DNA from: Haliclona indistincta
Taxonomy: Eukaryota > Porifera > Demospongiae > Haplosclerida > Chalinidae
Length of the DNA stretch: 64,000 nucleotides
Assembly (NCBI GenBank): GCA_964017065.1
Contig: OZ024784.1
Coordinates: 7,483,152-7,547,151, forward strand
Direction: 5' to 3'
Shown: piece by piece, positions 9,626-26,000 of the stretch
How positions within the stretch are numbered: the stretch's first letter is position 1
How the letters are laid out: each line of letters starts with the position of its first letter
The notes under the pieces: generated by a model
What the model was told of the DNA's origin: nothing
The model's input: the letters and a program-made list of their open reading frames with translations, nothing else
Database searches by the model: none
Translations under genes and position numbers: made by a program

Positions 9626-12600
9626 ATGGCGGAGAAGGAGGCTCATCCTACTACAATCCCGCTTACTATCAACCGGGGCTTGACCGACAAACTGGTTGAA
9701 AAACGCAAAGCAGCAGCCTTGGAGCTGGAGAGGTCAACTGACTCCACCTTCTTGATTTGTAGATCTTTTAGTCAATTGATTTCTATAGGATGGTAAAGGA
9801 GCTGGTGGGTCGAAGTGATTTCCCTCGTATCAAAGAGATAATTCGTTGTTTGAAAGATGAGTATACTCTCTCCTCCAACCCAAACAGCAGAAAGGGAGGC
9901 CTGGTTGGGTTAGCTGCTATTGCCATTGCTTTAGGACGTGTAAGTGCTGTATTTATGTCCATGATCTACCTCAATTTCGATGCTCTGTCTTCAGCCGTGT
10001 ATAGGTATGAACCTGCCAGAGTTAGTTCAGCCTGTGTTGGTATGTTTTGAGGACCAGGATCCTCGAGTACGTTACTATGCATGTGAGTCTCTTTACAACA
10101 TCTCAAAAGTTGCACGTGGAGCTGTTTTGGTATTTTTCAACAACATATTCGAAGGACTTTGCAAGGTACTTTGTGGTTGGTTAAGATCACTTACCATTTC
10201 ATGATGCATAAAATAATTTGATCTTCTGGTTTTGTTTTTTCTTTTAGCTAACTTGTGACTCAGACTCTAATGTGCGGTATGGTGCAGAACTACTTGATAG
10301 ACTCATGAAAGTAATAATGCACATAACATTATTTTTTATACACTTCACAATTTTTGCTGTCTGTTGTTTTCTAGGAAGTAGTGTCAGAAAATCCTCATTT
10401 TGAAGTGGACAATTTCATACTGCTGTTACGAGATCGCATGTACACTAGAAATGGATATGTGCGACAATTTCTTGTATCATGGGTATGTCATAGACTCGTA
10501 ACTGTAGCATTATTCTGCTGTCAACTTTTAAAGATTTTATTCCTGGACTCTGTGCCTGAGATCCACATGCATGAACATGTTCCTGAGTTCATTGATGGAT
10601 TGTTTATGATACTAGGTGACAAGAGCAACCCCATCAAGAAGAGGTGAGCTGAGAGAATTATAAAGTTTGTGAAACTTGTCTCCTTTCTCTAGTACTGAGG
10701 ATGCTTTGGGAGAGCTACTGAAGGAGATCAACCAACACTGTCACTCAGTAAGGTTTGAGGCAATGGCTAACATTGTTGCTCAGCACTGCCAGTCTGAAGG
10801 CAAGGGCTCAAGAGGAATAACTTTCTTAAAATTAATAATCTTCATTTATTCCTACTCAGACAAAATAATCCAACGCATAGCTCTTACCTGGATGCAGGTG
10901 TTCCTAGAGCTGGCTGGCCGCACTCTGATGCGTTTTACTCCCAACATATTGATAGCTGTCCTGCCTTGTATGGCTTACAAGTCTGATAAAGAAAGTTAGT
11001 GGTACAACATCAACACATTATGTATTGACGTCATAATTTTTACATGAATTAATCTTTGATTTTAGGTATTCGTAAAGTGGCTGTCAAGGTCAACCACTTG
11101 CTCAAAAATCTCATCCGTAGCTCAGACGATGATGACACAGTCACAGATGGCGACGATCAGTCTCATATTGACCTGGCTGCAACTGTACCTACAAATGAGG
11201 AAGAGACTGCCCAGTCTTCAACTGCTACTCCACCTCCTACTACTGTCACTGATGATGGTGAGAAAAAGAGAGGGGAGGAAGAAGGTGGAGAGGCAAGTGC
11301 TGAAACTAGCTCACCTGTACGGCAAGGGAGAGAGCGATCTCAGGCAATTGACTCATCTCAGGAACCAATCCGACTTTACCTACTGCCTGTGATAGGAGTA
11401 TTGCTGGCACACACCAAGTTTACTGCACAGGAAACACGTCTTGAAACACTTCAATGGCTACTCTGGCTGCACAAGAGACTGCCAAAAAGAGTAGGTCACA
11501 ATAGTATGTTTCTTTGATGGATTATGATCGGTTATTGTACAGGTATATAACCAAGCACCTAAGTTGTTTCCTGACCTGCTGCAGATGTTGACAGATGATT
11601 GCAATGAGGTTGGCTGTGACTGATCTTGCAAGCCTATTTATCATCTGTTTCTCACAGGTTGTTGACCTAGTCCTTCAAATGTTTGCTTCTCTGTCTACCT
11701 CCATTGCTGGGCCTGAGCTAGAGCCCTCTCTGGTTACTCCTCTGCAACCAACCCCAAGATCCTCCTCCTCTCCTCCTTCTGCTTTGAAACCGCTCAGATC
11801 TTACTCCTCTGTTTCCGGGAAAACTACATCAACTGCTCCAGGAAAAGCAAACTCTTCAAAGCCTATGACTGGTGGAGGAAAGGGATCAACAGAGGGAGAG
11901 AAAGAAGAGAAGAGAGTGGTTTCACTGAACAAATATTTTCACATGTTTTTAGTGGAAGTACTGAGGATGTTCAGCAGTGATAGGATATTGCTTTTGCAAA
12001 AGGGAAGCATGATCATCAGGTGACTTTCAACTGATATTTGCTTCCTTGGTTTTCAGATTTCCATCCAGGCACATGTGTACATATGTGAATGCTCGGGCAG
12101 TGTACTGTGCACTGGCTGAAATCCTCACCACATCCACGGAAAAGCATGGCTATGTGTTCTCTTCACTGATGGTGCGAGAGCTCAACATTATTTTGTTCAG
12201 CGCAGCAGAGCTATTTGAGCTGAGGCAACAGCTGCAAGCAATGGATGGGCAGGTATATAGACATGTTAATACATGGAAATTTTCGCGGTAGCTTAATTTT
12301 CACGAATTTTACAAGTGCTGTTCAATAGCGAAGTAAACTTTTGAGCAATCTGAGAGCATATATTAGTTGCGAAATCATCATTTTTATTAACACTGCGAAA
12401 ATTACGTTTACGGTAGTTAGTAGAGAACGATCAAGTAATATGTCTGCATTAATTATTGTCATCACCAATTTGCTTGCTAGGAGAGCTGGTCGCTGTTCAA
12501 GACACTGTACCAGTGTTGGTGTCACAATCCTGTGGCTACTGTTGCTCTCTGTCTTCTCTCCCAAAACTACTCTCATGCTGCCAATCTTGTCACTAGATTG

Positions 12601-13861
12601 TATCCACACCATTTTGCATAAAATTAATGTAGACCCGTTTTGCATGATTTTTGACTTGACTTCCATTCTGTTATCAGTGGAGAGGTTGAAATAACAGCTG
12701 AAGTTCTTTGTGAAATTGATAGATTAGTACAACTTATTGAATCTCCGATATTTGCTTGTGAGTAATTTGATGAGGACTGTGTGCACTATGCTTTGTTTTG
12801 CAATGCAGATCTCCGACTACAGTTGCTAACCCCTCATCACTATCCTCAGCTAGTACAGACACTGTATGGTCTGCTAATGCTGCTACCACAAACTGAAGCA
12901 TTTGAGAATCTCAAGCAACGATTGAGTTGTGTTTCCATTATTAACGTGATCCCTCATGACACCAAGAAAAGGTTATTTGATAATATTATGCTCTTTGCTT
13001 GTGTGTGTGAAATGTAAAGTTATAATGAGAGGTAATAAACGTTATGGATTCAAGATGAGAATGCTACTGATAGAGCATTATGGTTATGTGCTGTTACTGA
13101 GGAGGATTTAGTTGCTCTATGGTCTTCCTGTTCATGGTAAGGATGGCGTGTGCAGCAGCCTGTGCCTGTCTCCTTAGCTGCTGTTGTCCACACACAGTTG
13201 TCTTTCTGCCCTGAGCTACCTGAAGCAGAGGCTCTACTACCTTGTGCAGTTGCTTAGCCTGTTCCTCACACTGGCGGATTCGTTCTAGTCTCTCCGCAAT
13301 AACTGCCTAAAGCACGGATGTAAAATTATAATAATAGTTTTCAATATCAAAATTAGTCACCTTCCGTCTTTCATCTGCTAGTTGCTGCTTTCTTATCAAG
13401 CTGTCAATGGTGGTAGGCTTTGCAAATCTTTCTCTTGGGCGAGGGATTGGAGCACGCTTTTTCTTTGGACTGGTAAAGTATATCTCGAAGCTTTCTCCAC
13501 GCTTGTTTGGTAGTTCGGCCATTTTTGAACTTAGCGCCGTGTAAAGTTAGTCGTCATGGAAACCTTTTTTTTGGAAAAAAAAAAAAGGCCCTGACCGGAT
13601 TCGAACCGGTGATCTCCTGTTTACTAGACAGGCGCTTTAACCAACTAAGCCACAGAGCCACGACACGGTCATGTGTTTCAAAATATGTGATATTATTCGT
13701 AACCACAGTTATGTCTTTCTTGCAGGAACGTGCGTCCTACTCCAAAAGATGTTGATTTTGACCAGCTACTACAACATTTTGTATCCACACAGCAGAAACA
13801 TTTTGCCACACGACAAAAGCAAATTCTACATGACATTAGAAAAGAACTGGTTACTAGCTGA
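9626..13861 (+). CDS. VAC14: VAC14, scaffold of the PIKfyve-FIG4 lipid kinase complex
   Basis: About a dozen plus-strand exons encode the HEAT-repeat scaffold that holds PIKfyve and FIG4 together on endosomes to control PI(3,5)P2. The ATG at 9626 is followed by [17 protein letters not shown]. Other family stretches are [86 protein letters not shown] and [14 protein letters not shown]. The last exon, 13726-13861 (DFDQLLQHF then a basic helix), joins in frame to the exon ending KKR at about 12972, so the gene is longer than the contiguous coding block suggests. Poly-Asp and Ser/Pro-rich insertions (11100-11350, 11700-11900) replace less conserved linkers. The final intron, 12973-13725, contains an antisense stathmin-like gene and a tRNA. 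Identification is confident; some small exon edges are approximate. Confidence 0.92.
13094..13522 (-). CDS. Small coiled-coil protein, possible stathmin-like, nested in VAC14 intron
   Basis: Two exons (13522-13361 and 13306-13094, joined across a 54-nt intron) encode about 124 residues. The start [16 protein letters not shown] followed by SPKKK resembles the stathmin N-terminal motif (K-R-x-x-G-x-x-F-E-x-I-L then SPPKKK). The following helix with LADERRK echoes the stathmin helix motif AAEERRK. The rest is a glutamine-, arginine- and alanine-rich helix ending LNPPQ. Stathmins bind two tubulin dimers and regulate microtubules. This protein is shorter than vertebrate stathmin (about 149 aa) and its second tubulin-binding repeat is not clear, so the family call is tentative. 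The gene lies wholly in the last intron of VAC14, on the opposite strand, with its start codon 64 bp from the tRNA. Confidence 0.6.
13587..13659 (-). tRNA. tRNA-Thr (anticodon AGT)
   Basis: The reverse strand folds into a 73-nt tRNA without intron. The 7-bp acceptor stem is GGCTCTG with CAGGGCC (one G-U pair). The D-arm holds TAGTTGGTTA. The anticodon stem CCTGT/ACAGG encloses loop CTAGTAA, giving anticodon AGT. The T-arm holds GGTTCGAATCC. Box A- and box B-like sequences are present, and a run of T follows the 3' end on the transcribed strand (A-run at 13575-13586), a Pol III terminator. It sits in the VAC14 last intron, antisense to VAC14. Confidence 0.96.
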
Positions 13862-14070
13862 ATGTTTTTGTTTGTACTTTGAATTGCAGGCATGCAGGTG
13901 TATACAACTATTAATGTAAGATAAGAACAAAATTATGCGTCTTTGTATCTTTATGAATAATAATTATATAATTTATCTTGTTTGCGGATACAAGAAATCT
14001 CATTTAGACTCAATAAATAAATGATTCAGAATATTGTACACCACACAAAGTTAAACAGTACATTGGTATT

Positions 14071-16265
14071 CTAGAAGCGAAATCCATATGAAGGGGAACT
14101 GTTGCTTCCATTACGACCAGGTTCCTGGCTTTGGTTGTGTTGGTAAGGATTGTAAGGTGCTGGACTAGCTTGTGCTACATTGTTTACCTGTAGAATAAAA
14201 TTTCAAATAAGTTTTATAAAAAAAGTTAAACTAAACCTACAGGTGCTCCCACAAATCCTGTACCAGCAGCATTGTAGGAAGGGTACCCAGATTGAGGAGG
14301 CCCTCCAGGGGGCACACCAAACCCATACATTGGAGCAGCAGAACCTCGAGGAGGGTATCCTTGATACATTGATGAGGGTCGAGGAGGGTAAGCTCCAGGT
14401 TGTGGGTATCCTGAGGGTTGAGGAGGATAGCCAGTACTTCTTGGATAACCAGGAGCAGTTGGGTAAGTGTTGGTTCCTGGATACATTGAGTTTGTTGTCT
14501 GAGGTGGAGGATAACTGCTGTTTTGAGCAATGGTGGATGGAGCCTGAGGATATGCATTGGTTCCTGGGTATCCAGAGGGTGGAGGGTAGCTGGTAGGTGT
14601 ATTGAAATAAGAAGACACTGATCCAGTGGCTCGCTGCTGTTCCAACCCTCGGCTGGGAGGTGGTCGTGCTGGCTGGTGAAGAGAACCTCTATATGCTGGT
14701 TGTGAAGAAGGGGGAGGAGAGGGAGAAGCCATCGGTGGTGGTGGAGTAGGTGTAGCAATGGTGTCATGCTCAAAGGAAGGAGGTGGAGGTGGAGCACTTG
14801 CTAATTCAACACTGTTTTCAACAGTCACAGCTTCTAGAACAGGTACTGTTTGTGGTAGATGCCTGTTAGATCTTGGAGCAGGAACAGGGCGAGGTGGAGC
14901 TGGTGCTTCATTACGTACATTCATGTGCTCAACATTATGAGCCAGATCTGAAATAGTGCTGGGGTCAGAAGGGCCGGAAGAAAGAGGAACAGAGTCTGTT
15001 TGAGCCTGAGGCTCTTTACGTTCATAGCTTTCCTTTCTAATGTGAACATGCAGTCCATTTATTTTGCTGCAAAAAGGTAAAAGTAAAATTTTGTAAGTTC
15101 TAGTACATGTATCACCGACATGTATGCATCATTAACTTAACTAGGTAATTTTGCCAACAACTTACGGTGACAACTGTTTGAAGCCATCTACTGGCTTGTC
15201 CTTAGAGCGATGCACACCTATATCATAAATGACGTGTTTGGCAACTTCTCGTGGCGATCGCTTGATAGCAAGATATTTTTCATTAAGAGCATCCTCATCT
15301 GAGAAGAGGTATAAGGGTAGTAGTTCAAAGTCATAATTTTACTACTGTCCTACTATAGGTAGTCTACACAAGTACAGTAATAACATGCCGCACAATACCT
15401 ACCATCAGTCGTGTACTTCATAGTATGATATCCTCTGATTAGTTCCTTTTCATTCCGACAGGGAAAGTACAAGTCCTCTATTACCGTACCATCTGTCTGT
15501 ATTAACAGACAATGAGGTAGTATAATAATAATGGACAAATTGAATGGTACATGCAATTCACCAGAGGCAAACTAGTACACAAGTCTTTCAGCCAATCAAA
15601 GTTGCCAGTGATTACAGGTGTTAATTATAGGCGTTCAAACTATAGTTATGTACTAAACTATGTGAACAAGAAATCCCCATTGTGACCCTGGATGTATGTC
15701 CAGGAAGCTACAGTGACACAGTTAGCTCATCATGATACCAAAGTGTTGATCACAAGATCCCCATGACACATTAATTATTGTAAATATCAATGAACAGAAG
15801 CCACTCTAATGACTCTATAGCATAAACTACCAATACTGAAATGACTATAGTTTGTTTGTCAGGCATAATGAAAAGAGGCAAAATCACATTAAGCACTGGA
15901 TTTGAGTTTTAAATTACTTATGACCTTGAGTTTCGAAATAGCTTGTTAGAATCCCTACTATGCTACTAGCTGAGCTGACTGAAAATAGAGGCACGGCAGT
16001 CTGGGTAAGTCACTCACCATTTCATAACTGGTAAAGCACAAGTATCTCTCTGCAGATTTACCACCAAAAAATTTTTCCCAAAGGTTGGCAGAGTGTCCAC
16101 AGGGCGTCTTCAAAATCTGCACAAATGGAGAACACACAATCAAGATATTGGAGATTATATACATGTATATATAATAATAGACTAATAGTAGCGTACAATT
16201 TTGTATCCTTCGGGGCACAGCTCAGGCGAAGAAACAAACACTACGTCAGTAATAGCCCTATCCAT
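14071..16265 (-). CDS. MABP-domain, proline-rich protein (MVB12/FAM125-like, ESCRT-I)
   Basis: Six minus-strand exons: 16265-16197, about 16115-16018, about 15498-15404, about 15300-15168, 15067-14241 and 14187-14071. The first four encode a MABP-type domain: [54 protein letters not shown] and [22 protein letters not shown] domains occur in the MVB12 subunits of ESCRT-I, which sorts ubiquitinated cargo into multivesicular bodies, and in a few other trafficking proteins. The rest (about 300 residues) is rich in proline, glycine and tyrosine, with repeated SGYP/GAYPP-like units, plus [10 protein letters not shown], a likely SH3-binding stretch. No clear UMA domain is seen at the C-terminus (ends SYGFRF), so MVB12 assignment is likely but not certain. 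Confidence 0.68.
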
Positions 16266-16417
16266 CTTGAAAGATAGCCGAAAAGATGAGAATTGCTGAA
16301 TCACAGCGCTTCAAGTGCAGGTTCCAGATGCAGAATGGGTGTAAAGGTTACGCCTTTGGCGGTACAGATTCCGTATATTTCCGTACATCTTAATACGACA
16401 CGTACACGTTTTGTGTG

Positions 16418-20576
<4,159 letters not shown>

Positions 20577-21139
20577 TATTGAATTACTGTAGTATTTATA
20601 TATTGTATGGTAGTGCTTCATTAGTGATGTACTGTCATCTCACTAACTGCAGGGACTCACTCATCTACATGTGCTGAATGCAACCTAACACTGCTGTACT
20701 GTACGTGTCCAGTCTGTTTGTATTAATGTATGTTACACATTCACTAACTACCATTGTATTTTACTTGTCTATTTTTAATTATTATAATTTCTCAAATGTC
20801 CTGTCTCTTTCAGTCAAACTGACCAGTCAGTGCCCACAGTCTGGAGATGGTTGACAATAGCCCTAATAGATGAAGGTTGCTGACCCTGACTTGCATGCTT
20901 CGTTTAAAATAGAGTAAATAATAAGCGGCAATGTGATTTACCACTCCTCCTCTTTTCATATATTATACTATGGACTCAGCATCAGTGAAGTGTTACAAGA
21001 TCACACTACATACAGAGTTGTCTTGTTCAAGACTTAAATATTGTGAGAACACAGTTATTGTGTGCATGCATAGCTTCAGGTTTATAGGCATAACATTGTA
21101 TTATAATAATAATTGTTTGATACATTTGCTAATAAAATT
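20577..21139. other. Convergent 3' intergenic region
   Basis: AT-rich sequence between the 3' ends of the PRPF4B and second isomerase genes, likely the two 3' UTRs. No ORF, RNA gene or repeat recognised. Confidence 0.4.
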
Positions 21140-21964
21140 CTACAGTTTACTAGCAAGAGGCAGCAAATCCTGCTTTAATGTTGACAGTGTTTTTCTATCT
21201 AGTGAACGATTTTTTGTGACTTCTCTGGCTAGTGTCAATGATGTTTTTAGTAGATCAGCATTGCATGTGATCTTGTGAACTATTCCATTCTCTTGTGCCT
21301 CTTCTCCAGTGTACTTCATGCCCATTGCAACACACGGGATATGCACCGCTGGTGGTAGCTTAGCCCTATGTGGAAATAATCAAGGACTTCATTGTAGTTT
21401 TGAAGGCATGGAATATAGTACATGTATGTCGTATGCATACTTTGCCAGATTCATCCATGGTTTTGGTAACGGAAATTTGAGGTGTACAGCGGGCACACAG
21501 AACCATCCTCGCTCTCGTCTCATCACACGATAGTCATGTGACAATGCTAGCAAGGCACCTAGTCCATAGGCATGTCCTAAGTTGCAAGATAGAGCAGTTT
21601 ATATAGGTTGTGAGTTTACCATTAATAGCTGCAATTGTGGGCACAAGAAAGGTAGCTATTCGTTGTAGTAGTTTGCTAGCGGCCTCTATCAATCTCGAGT
21701 CTATGTCATTTAGCGGCAGCTGTAGACCATTAGAATAATACTTGCCACTCCCGGTAGTCACTAGAGCGATAATGGACGAATTGCTATGTGAACAATAACT
21801 TCAATAAGACACAGGAAGTTTGGCACGTAATACCGTTCTACTTCATCCAAGGCACTGTTCAAGTTGTTAATGAACTCTAGAGTAAACCTATTGTCTCTGC
21901 ATTGCATTCGTAGCACCGCAATCCGGCCATCATCGGTGATATCTATTTCTGATCCTGCAGCCAT
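21140..21964 (-). CDS. Peroxisomal enoyl-CoA isomerase paralogue lacking the expected catalytic Glu
   Basis: Four minus-strand exons mirror the gene at 8425-9366: about 21964-21831 (MAAGSEIDITDDG, LNSALDEVER), about 21790-21621 (GKYYSNGL, VPTIAAING), a third exon (YGLGALLALSHDYRVM, GWFCVPAVH) ending near 21440, and a fourth from about 21356 to 21140 ending ASKL before TAG. Intron positions match the paralogue. The C-terminal SKL again predicts peroxisomal import. Where copy one has LPEIF, this copy has VPAVH, so the glutamate that acts as catalytic base in the crotonase isomerases is alanine. The start at 21964 was chosen by likeness to the paralogue; the upstream frame would overlap the neighbouring gene. 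It is head-to-head with the gene at 22066, with 101 bp between starts. It may have changed chemistry, a binding role or no activity. Confidence 0.83.
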
Positions 21965-22065
21965 GATAATCTCAGCTCCGCCCATACCACACCCATTAAC
22001 ATTAGCGTCACGTCGGTAGGTGCAGTGTTTACTACTACCTGGATCCCGAAAGGAAAGCTGTAGTG

Positions 22066-22695
22066 ATGGCGCGCCGTCTCTGTAACCCTCCTCTGGTGAT
22101 CCTAGCACTCATTCACCTGGGTATTGCTGGATGCTTTTTTACTTTTCAAATCATAGCATCGACTCAGGTGCCTCTGTACCTCTACCTGACTCTTGCTGCT
22201 GTTGGTGTGTGGACAGCCCTAGACCACAAGTCGTACGTACCAGTCGTCAGCTTTATCACCATACTTTTAATGTGCGCAGTTTCTGATATAACTGTTGTTC
22301 TCTTGAGCTTCCTTCACTCGTACCATTATTTTGGATTGGATCTCACCTATAAAATTGCCTTTTTGCGCATGATTAGTGTTGCACTTTATGTCATGGTGGC
22401 CATAAACCTACTCGGAAAGATTATAACATTGGTTTTTGCTGCGCGTGAAATTGCTAAGCGAAAAAAGAGCCTGTGCGATTCTCAACTGGAGTCGGGAAAA
22501 TGGAACTCGCAGGTTTCTTTATTCTCTCAAGACCCGCCACTACCACCTCCTTCTTACAATCAACTAAAGTTGGTGGGTGAGGTACCAGGAGAACCATACA
22601 ATACCATGTCACCAGTGAAAGCACTGCAAATAGCCTTGGAGAACCACCCCGCTGCAATCGAGCTTGCCAAGCTAGCTGCTGCCAACACCGAGTGA
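22066..22695 (+). CDS. Four-TM protein, AGTRAP-like
   Basis: Single exon of 209 codons from ATG 22066 to TGA. Four hydrophobic segments are seen at residues of about 8-28, 33-50, 58-80 and 95-122, followed by a basic turn (REIAKRKKS) and a cytoplasmic-looking tail with PPLPPPSYNQL, a PPxY motif that could bind WW domains. The segments YLYLTLAAVGVWTA and FITILLMCAVSDI recall the type-1 angiotensin II receptor-associated protein family (AGTRAP). In vertebrates that family has a similar four-helix N-terminus and a soluble tail and promotes receptor internalisation. The likeness is modest, and a MARVEL-like or other tetraspan protein is possible. The gene is intronless and divergent from the second isomerase. 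Confidence 0.58.
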   Translation: MARRLCNPPLVILALIHLGIAGCFFTFQIIASTQVPLYLYLTLAAVGVWTALDHKSYVPVVSFITILLMCAVSDITVVLLSFLHSYHYFGLDLTYKIAFLRMISVALYVMVAINLLGKIITLVFAAREIAKRKKSLCDSQLESGKWNSQVSLFSQDPPLPPPSYNQLKLVGEVPGEPYNTMSPVKALQIALENHPAAIELAKLAAANTE

Positions 22696-23041
22696 TGTGC
22701 TAGAATCATGTATCCTAACATTGTTGTCAAGGCCAAAGTGCCAAATAGTTCAGTACTTGTAGCCTACAGTTCATCATCTCTCATTAGTTAGCTAGACTAC
22801 TGCATTATTTTTAACTCATTATTCTTTGATCATTTCTCAACTATTGCACAATATTATTTGTTTAATATCAAGACATGTAAGCATCAAATTCAGTATTTTT
22901 ACATTATAAAAAAGAACATGACAGACACAGGAAATTGTAACTTAGTTTGCTCACTATGAGCCCTTGTTGCAAACAACCTTGTTCTTCAGAGGTTTCCTAC
23001 AATAGTGTGTATGTGTGTTTCTTGTAGTAATGGATAGTCTA
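22696..23041. other. Convergent 3' intergenic region
   Basis: AT-rich 346-bp stretch between the stop codons of the AGTRAP-like gene and the receptor tyrosine kinase gene; presumably 3' UTRs. No other feature recognised. Confidence 0.4.
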
Positions 23042-26000
23042 TTAGGATTCATTGATAATAGGTAGAGGAAGAACAAAGGTGTCAGTCTGTTCATCATCTG
23101 CCACAATTGACTGAAGATGATCGTACGTTTGCCTAGTAGGCTGACTGCTGTATCTTGGAGTTGTATCGCCACCAATTGTTGTTTCTAGCTGATGGTTAGT
23201 AGCTGAGCCATCAAGTGACCTCCTAGCATACTCCAGTATGGTAGACATGTTCTGATAATGAGGTTGTTTAGCCTGAATGTGTAGTGTGGCAGACATTTCT
23301 GGTGTCCAGCGTCGTAGACCAACATAAAGCTCTTCACTAGTAGGACGCTCATTTGGATCCATAGCCCAGCAGTCTACCATCAGGTCGTAGATTTCCTGAG
23401 GGCAATTATTTGGTGACTCGAGCAGATAGCCATCTCTTACATACTGTACCACTTCTTCATTACTTTTCCCAAAGTATGGCTGAGCACCGAATGAGAATAT
23501 TTCCCATAGAACCACACCAAAAGACCAGACATCGCCTTGTGCTGAGAATTTTGCATAAACGATTGACTCTGGAGGCATCCATCGAATTGGTAGCATTTCA
23601 GTATCTTTAAGACGAAAATAGTTATCTGTGTAAATCTCCTGCGATAGACCAAAATCAGCCAACTTGACCTTCAATTCCTTTCCAACTAGACAGTTGCGAG
23701 TTGCAAGATCACGATGGATGTAGTGATTTTTAGAGAGGTAGCTTAATCCAGCAGCTATGTCTATAGCCATGTCCACTAGTTGTTTGACTGAGAATCCAGT
23801 AAAACCACATTGCACTCTGGTTAGACTCTTCATAGGGTTGTTGCGACAAAGAAGACTATTCAAATCTCCTTCAGACATGTGCTCCAGTATCATACAGTAG
23901 GGCTCCTGTTCACAGCATACTCCAATCAACCGTACAATATTGGGATGATCAAAATTATTCATTAAAGTAGCTTCTCGAAAAAACTCCTCTTTTGTCTTCA
24001 ATGAAGACCCTTCTTTGAGCACTTTCACTGCAACAGTCAGTTTATCTTGTCCTGGAATAATCCCTGATGCCTCAGCTCTAACAACTACTCCAAAATGACC
24101 TTGTCCAAGATCACAAACGTATGTCAAATTGTCTCTTGGGTACCGAGGAAGTTTCGATGCTTCGTACTCGAGGGCGTTAAATTCCATTGATGTAGATTTG
24201 GGGTTTAATGCATATAGCGGGTTGACTTGAGATATAGATTTCATTTCCTTGAGATGAATCAGACCATCTGAACCAATAATCAGTTTATTTTTCTTCCTTG
24301 TTATTTTCCACCAGATACAGCAAATTGCTATCAATGTAACTATGATAAAGATAGCCAATACTGCACCTCCTGTCGTGAAACCTGCTGCAATAAGAAGACC
24401 AGCATTATTACTATCACTGCAAACAGGAATATCACAGTACTCCCAACGAACAGTAGAGTTTAGTGTATAACACCACGGCCTGTTACCACGTCCTTCTGGA
24501 TTGCGGCAGTAATTGTGCCCTTCTAAGTAGCGTCGGAATAGAGAGGAAAGAGGGTGAATGTGTACGCTAAGTCTTGGGTCATGAATCAGTGATGGTGCAT
24601 CCCATGGTTGACATGGAATACCATGTTCAGTGATGTTCACAGTTCCATTATAGTCTGTTCCTTTAGTGCTTGCATTGTAGCAGTCAGGATCTGCACAAAG
24701 AATACGGCATAAAATAATAAGAATTAAAATTATTAACTCACTTCCATTGGAAATTAAGTCACGTTCTTGTATAGGAATCAGTTGATCACATTCTGGTTTG
24801 TTTCCTCCTTGAGCTGGTACAGAGTCTGCTGTACAATTTTGAGGAACTTTGATTGGATTTATGGGTGAATTAAGTATCATAAAAGACATCCTGTCCATAA
24901 GGTATTTAGTACACTCTCCATTAACTTTCTGGCAATACTCTCTACACACCTAAAATAAATAATGGCACATTATTAGCTTGTTGAGTTTCAGATTTATGAT
25001 TATACTCACTGGTCGTTGTGTAGGAAAAGAGCTAGATTTGTCACAGAGAGGAAAATTTGTTCGACAAAGTAAATCAGTCATGGCTTCTTGGCATTTAGAA
25101 GTTACAGCATGAAGATTTAGGTACTTCAATTCTTCACTCATAAACCTTTCATACTCTGGTTGGCTTGCGATGCTTGTGTTGATGTAGATGTAATCTAGAG
25201 CGATAGTGCCAACATGGCGACATAATGTACCAGTGTAACGTTGACAGGTTGGACCTGGAGCTGTAGAAAAAGGAGTTTGTGAAGAATTATTAACAATAGC
25301 ATGAACTAAGAGCTATAGCCCTTGTGTTTGACCAAAATTAATTTCCTTGTCAAACAGCTCAACCCTTAAACAAGCAAGGGGCTGAACTGTGAATAGATGA
25401 GGGTAGGTACAGTGCTGCCTTGTTATTACTAGCATAACAGATGTTCATTTTTATCTTACAACAGGTGGGCACACTGCAGCTCTCCCATCTGACAGTCCTG
25501 TTAGTTGTAAAGCACCATGGCTTGTCTCCCTTGCCTCCTGGGTTCCGACATGAGTTGTGACCTGTTAGTTCAGGATATTGTAAGGCTTGATCATGAGACA
25601 TGAGATACTGGTGCGGAGTTTGTAGTGACCAGGATTGGCATGGAATTCCTGTCTCAGTGGTATTAACTGTTCCAACATATCCCTGTCCTTTTCCGTTGTA
25701 ACAGTTTTCTGAGCAGAAGAATACACATCAAGTAATCCCCTTTACTTTGGATTACTTACTGGTTTTCATGAAAATAGGTATAGGTGCTGGAAAGAGAGAA
25801 AGTTTAATAATATTGATTATCAACTCACTCACCTCCATCTTGGGTGCTGATGCACATCGGTGCACTGCCTGCATTTGGCTGTGACAGCTTAGTGCAGTTG
25901 AACCTGTCTATGACGCCAAGGTCAGCCAGATCTCCTGCTTTTAGCAATTTTTGCCACTCATTTGGGCAGAATATGTCTCGCACTATCTCACAATCCCATT

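Noticed and set aside
14180..14797. Long frames on both strands in the proline-rich exon
   Set aside because: Shadows of the repetitive Pro/Tyr/Gly coding sequence of the MABP-domain gene.
22066..22108. Minus-strand extension of the second isomerase upstream of 21964
   Set aside because: It would overlap the divergent AGTRAP-like gene, and the paralogue starts at the position matching 21964.
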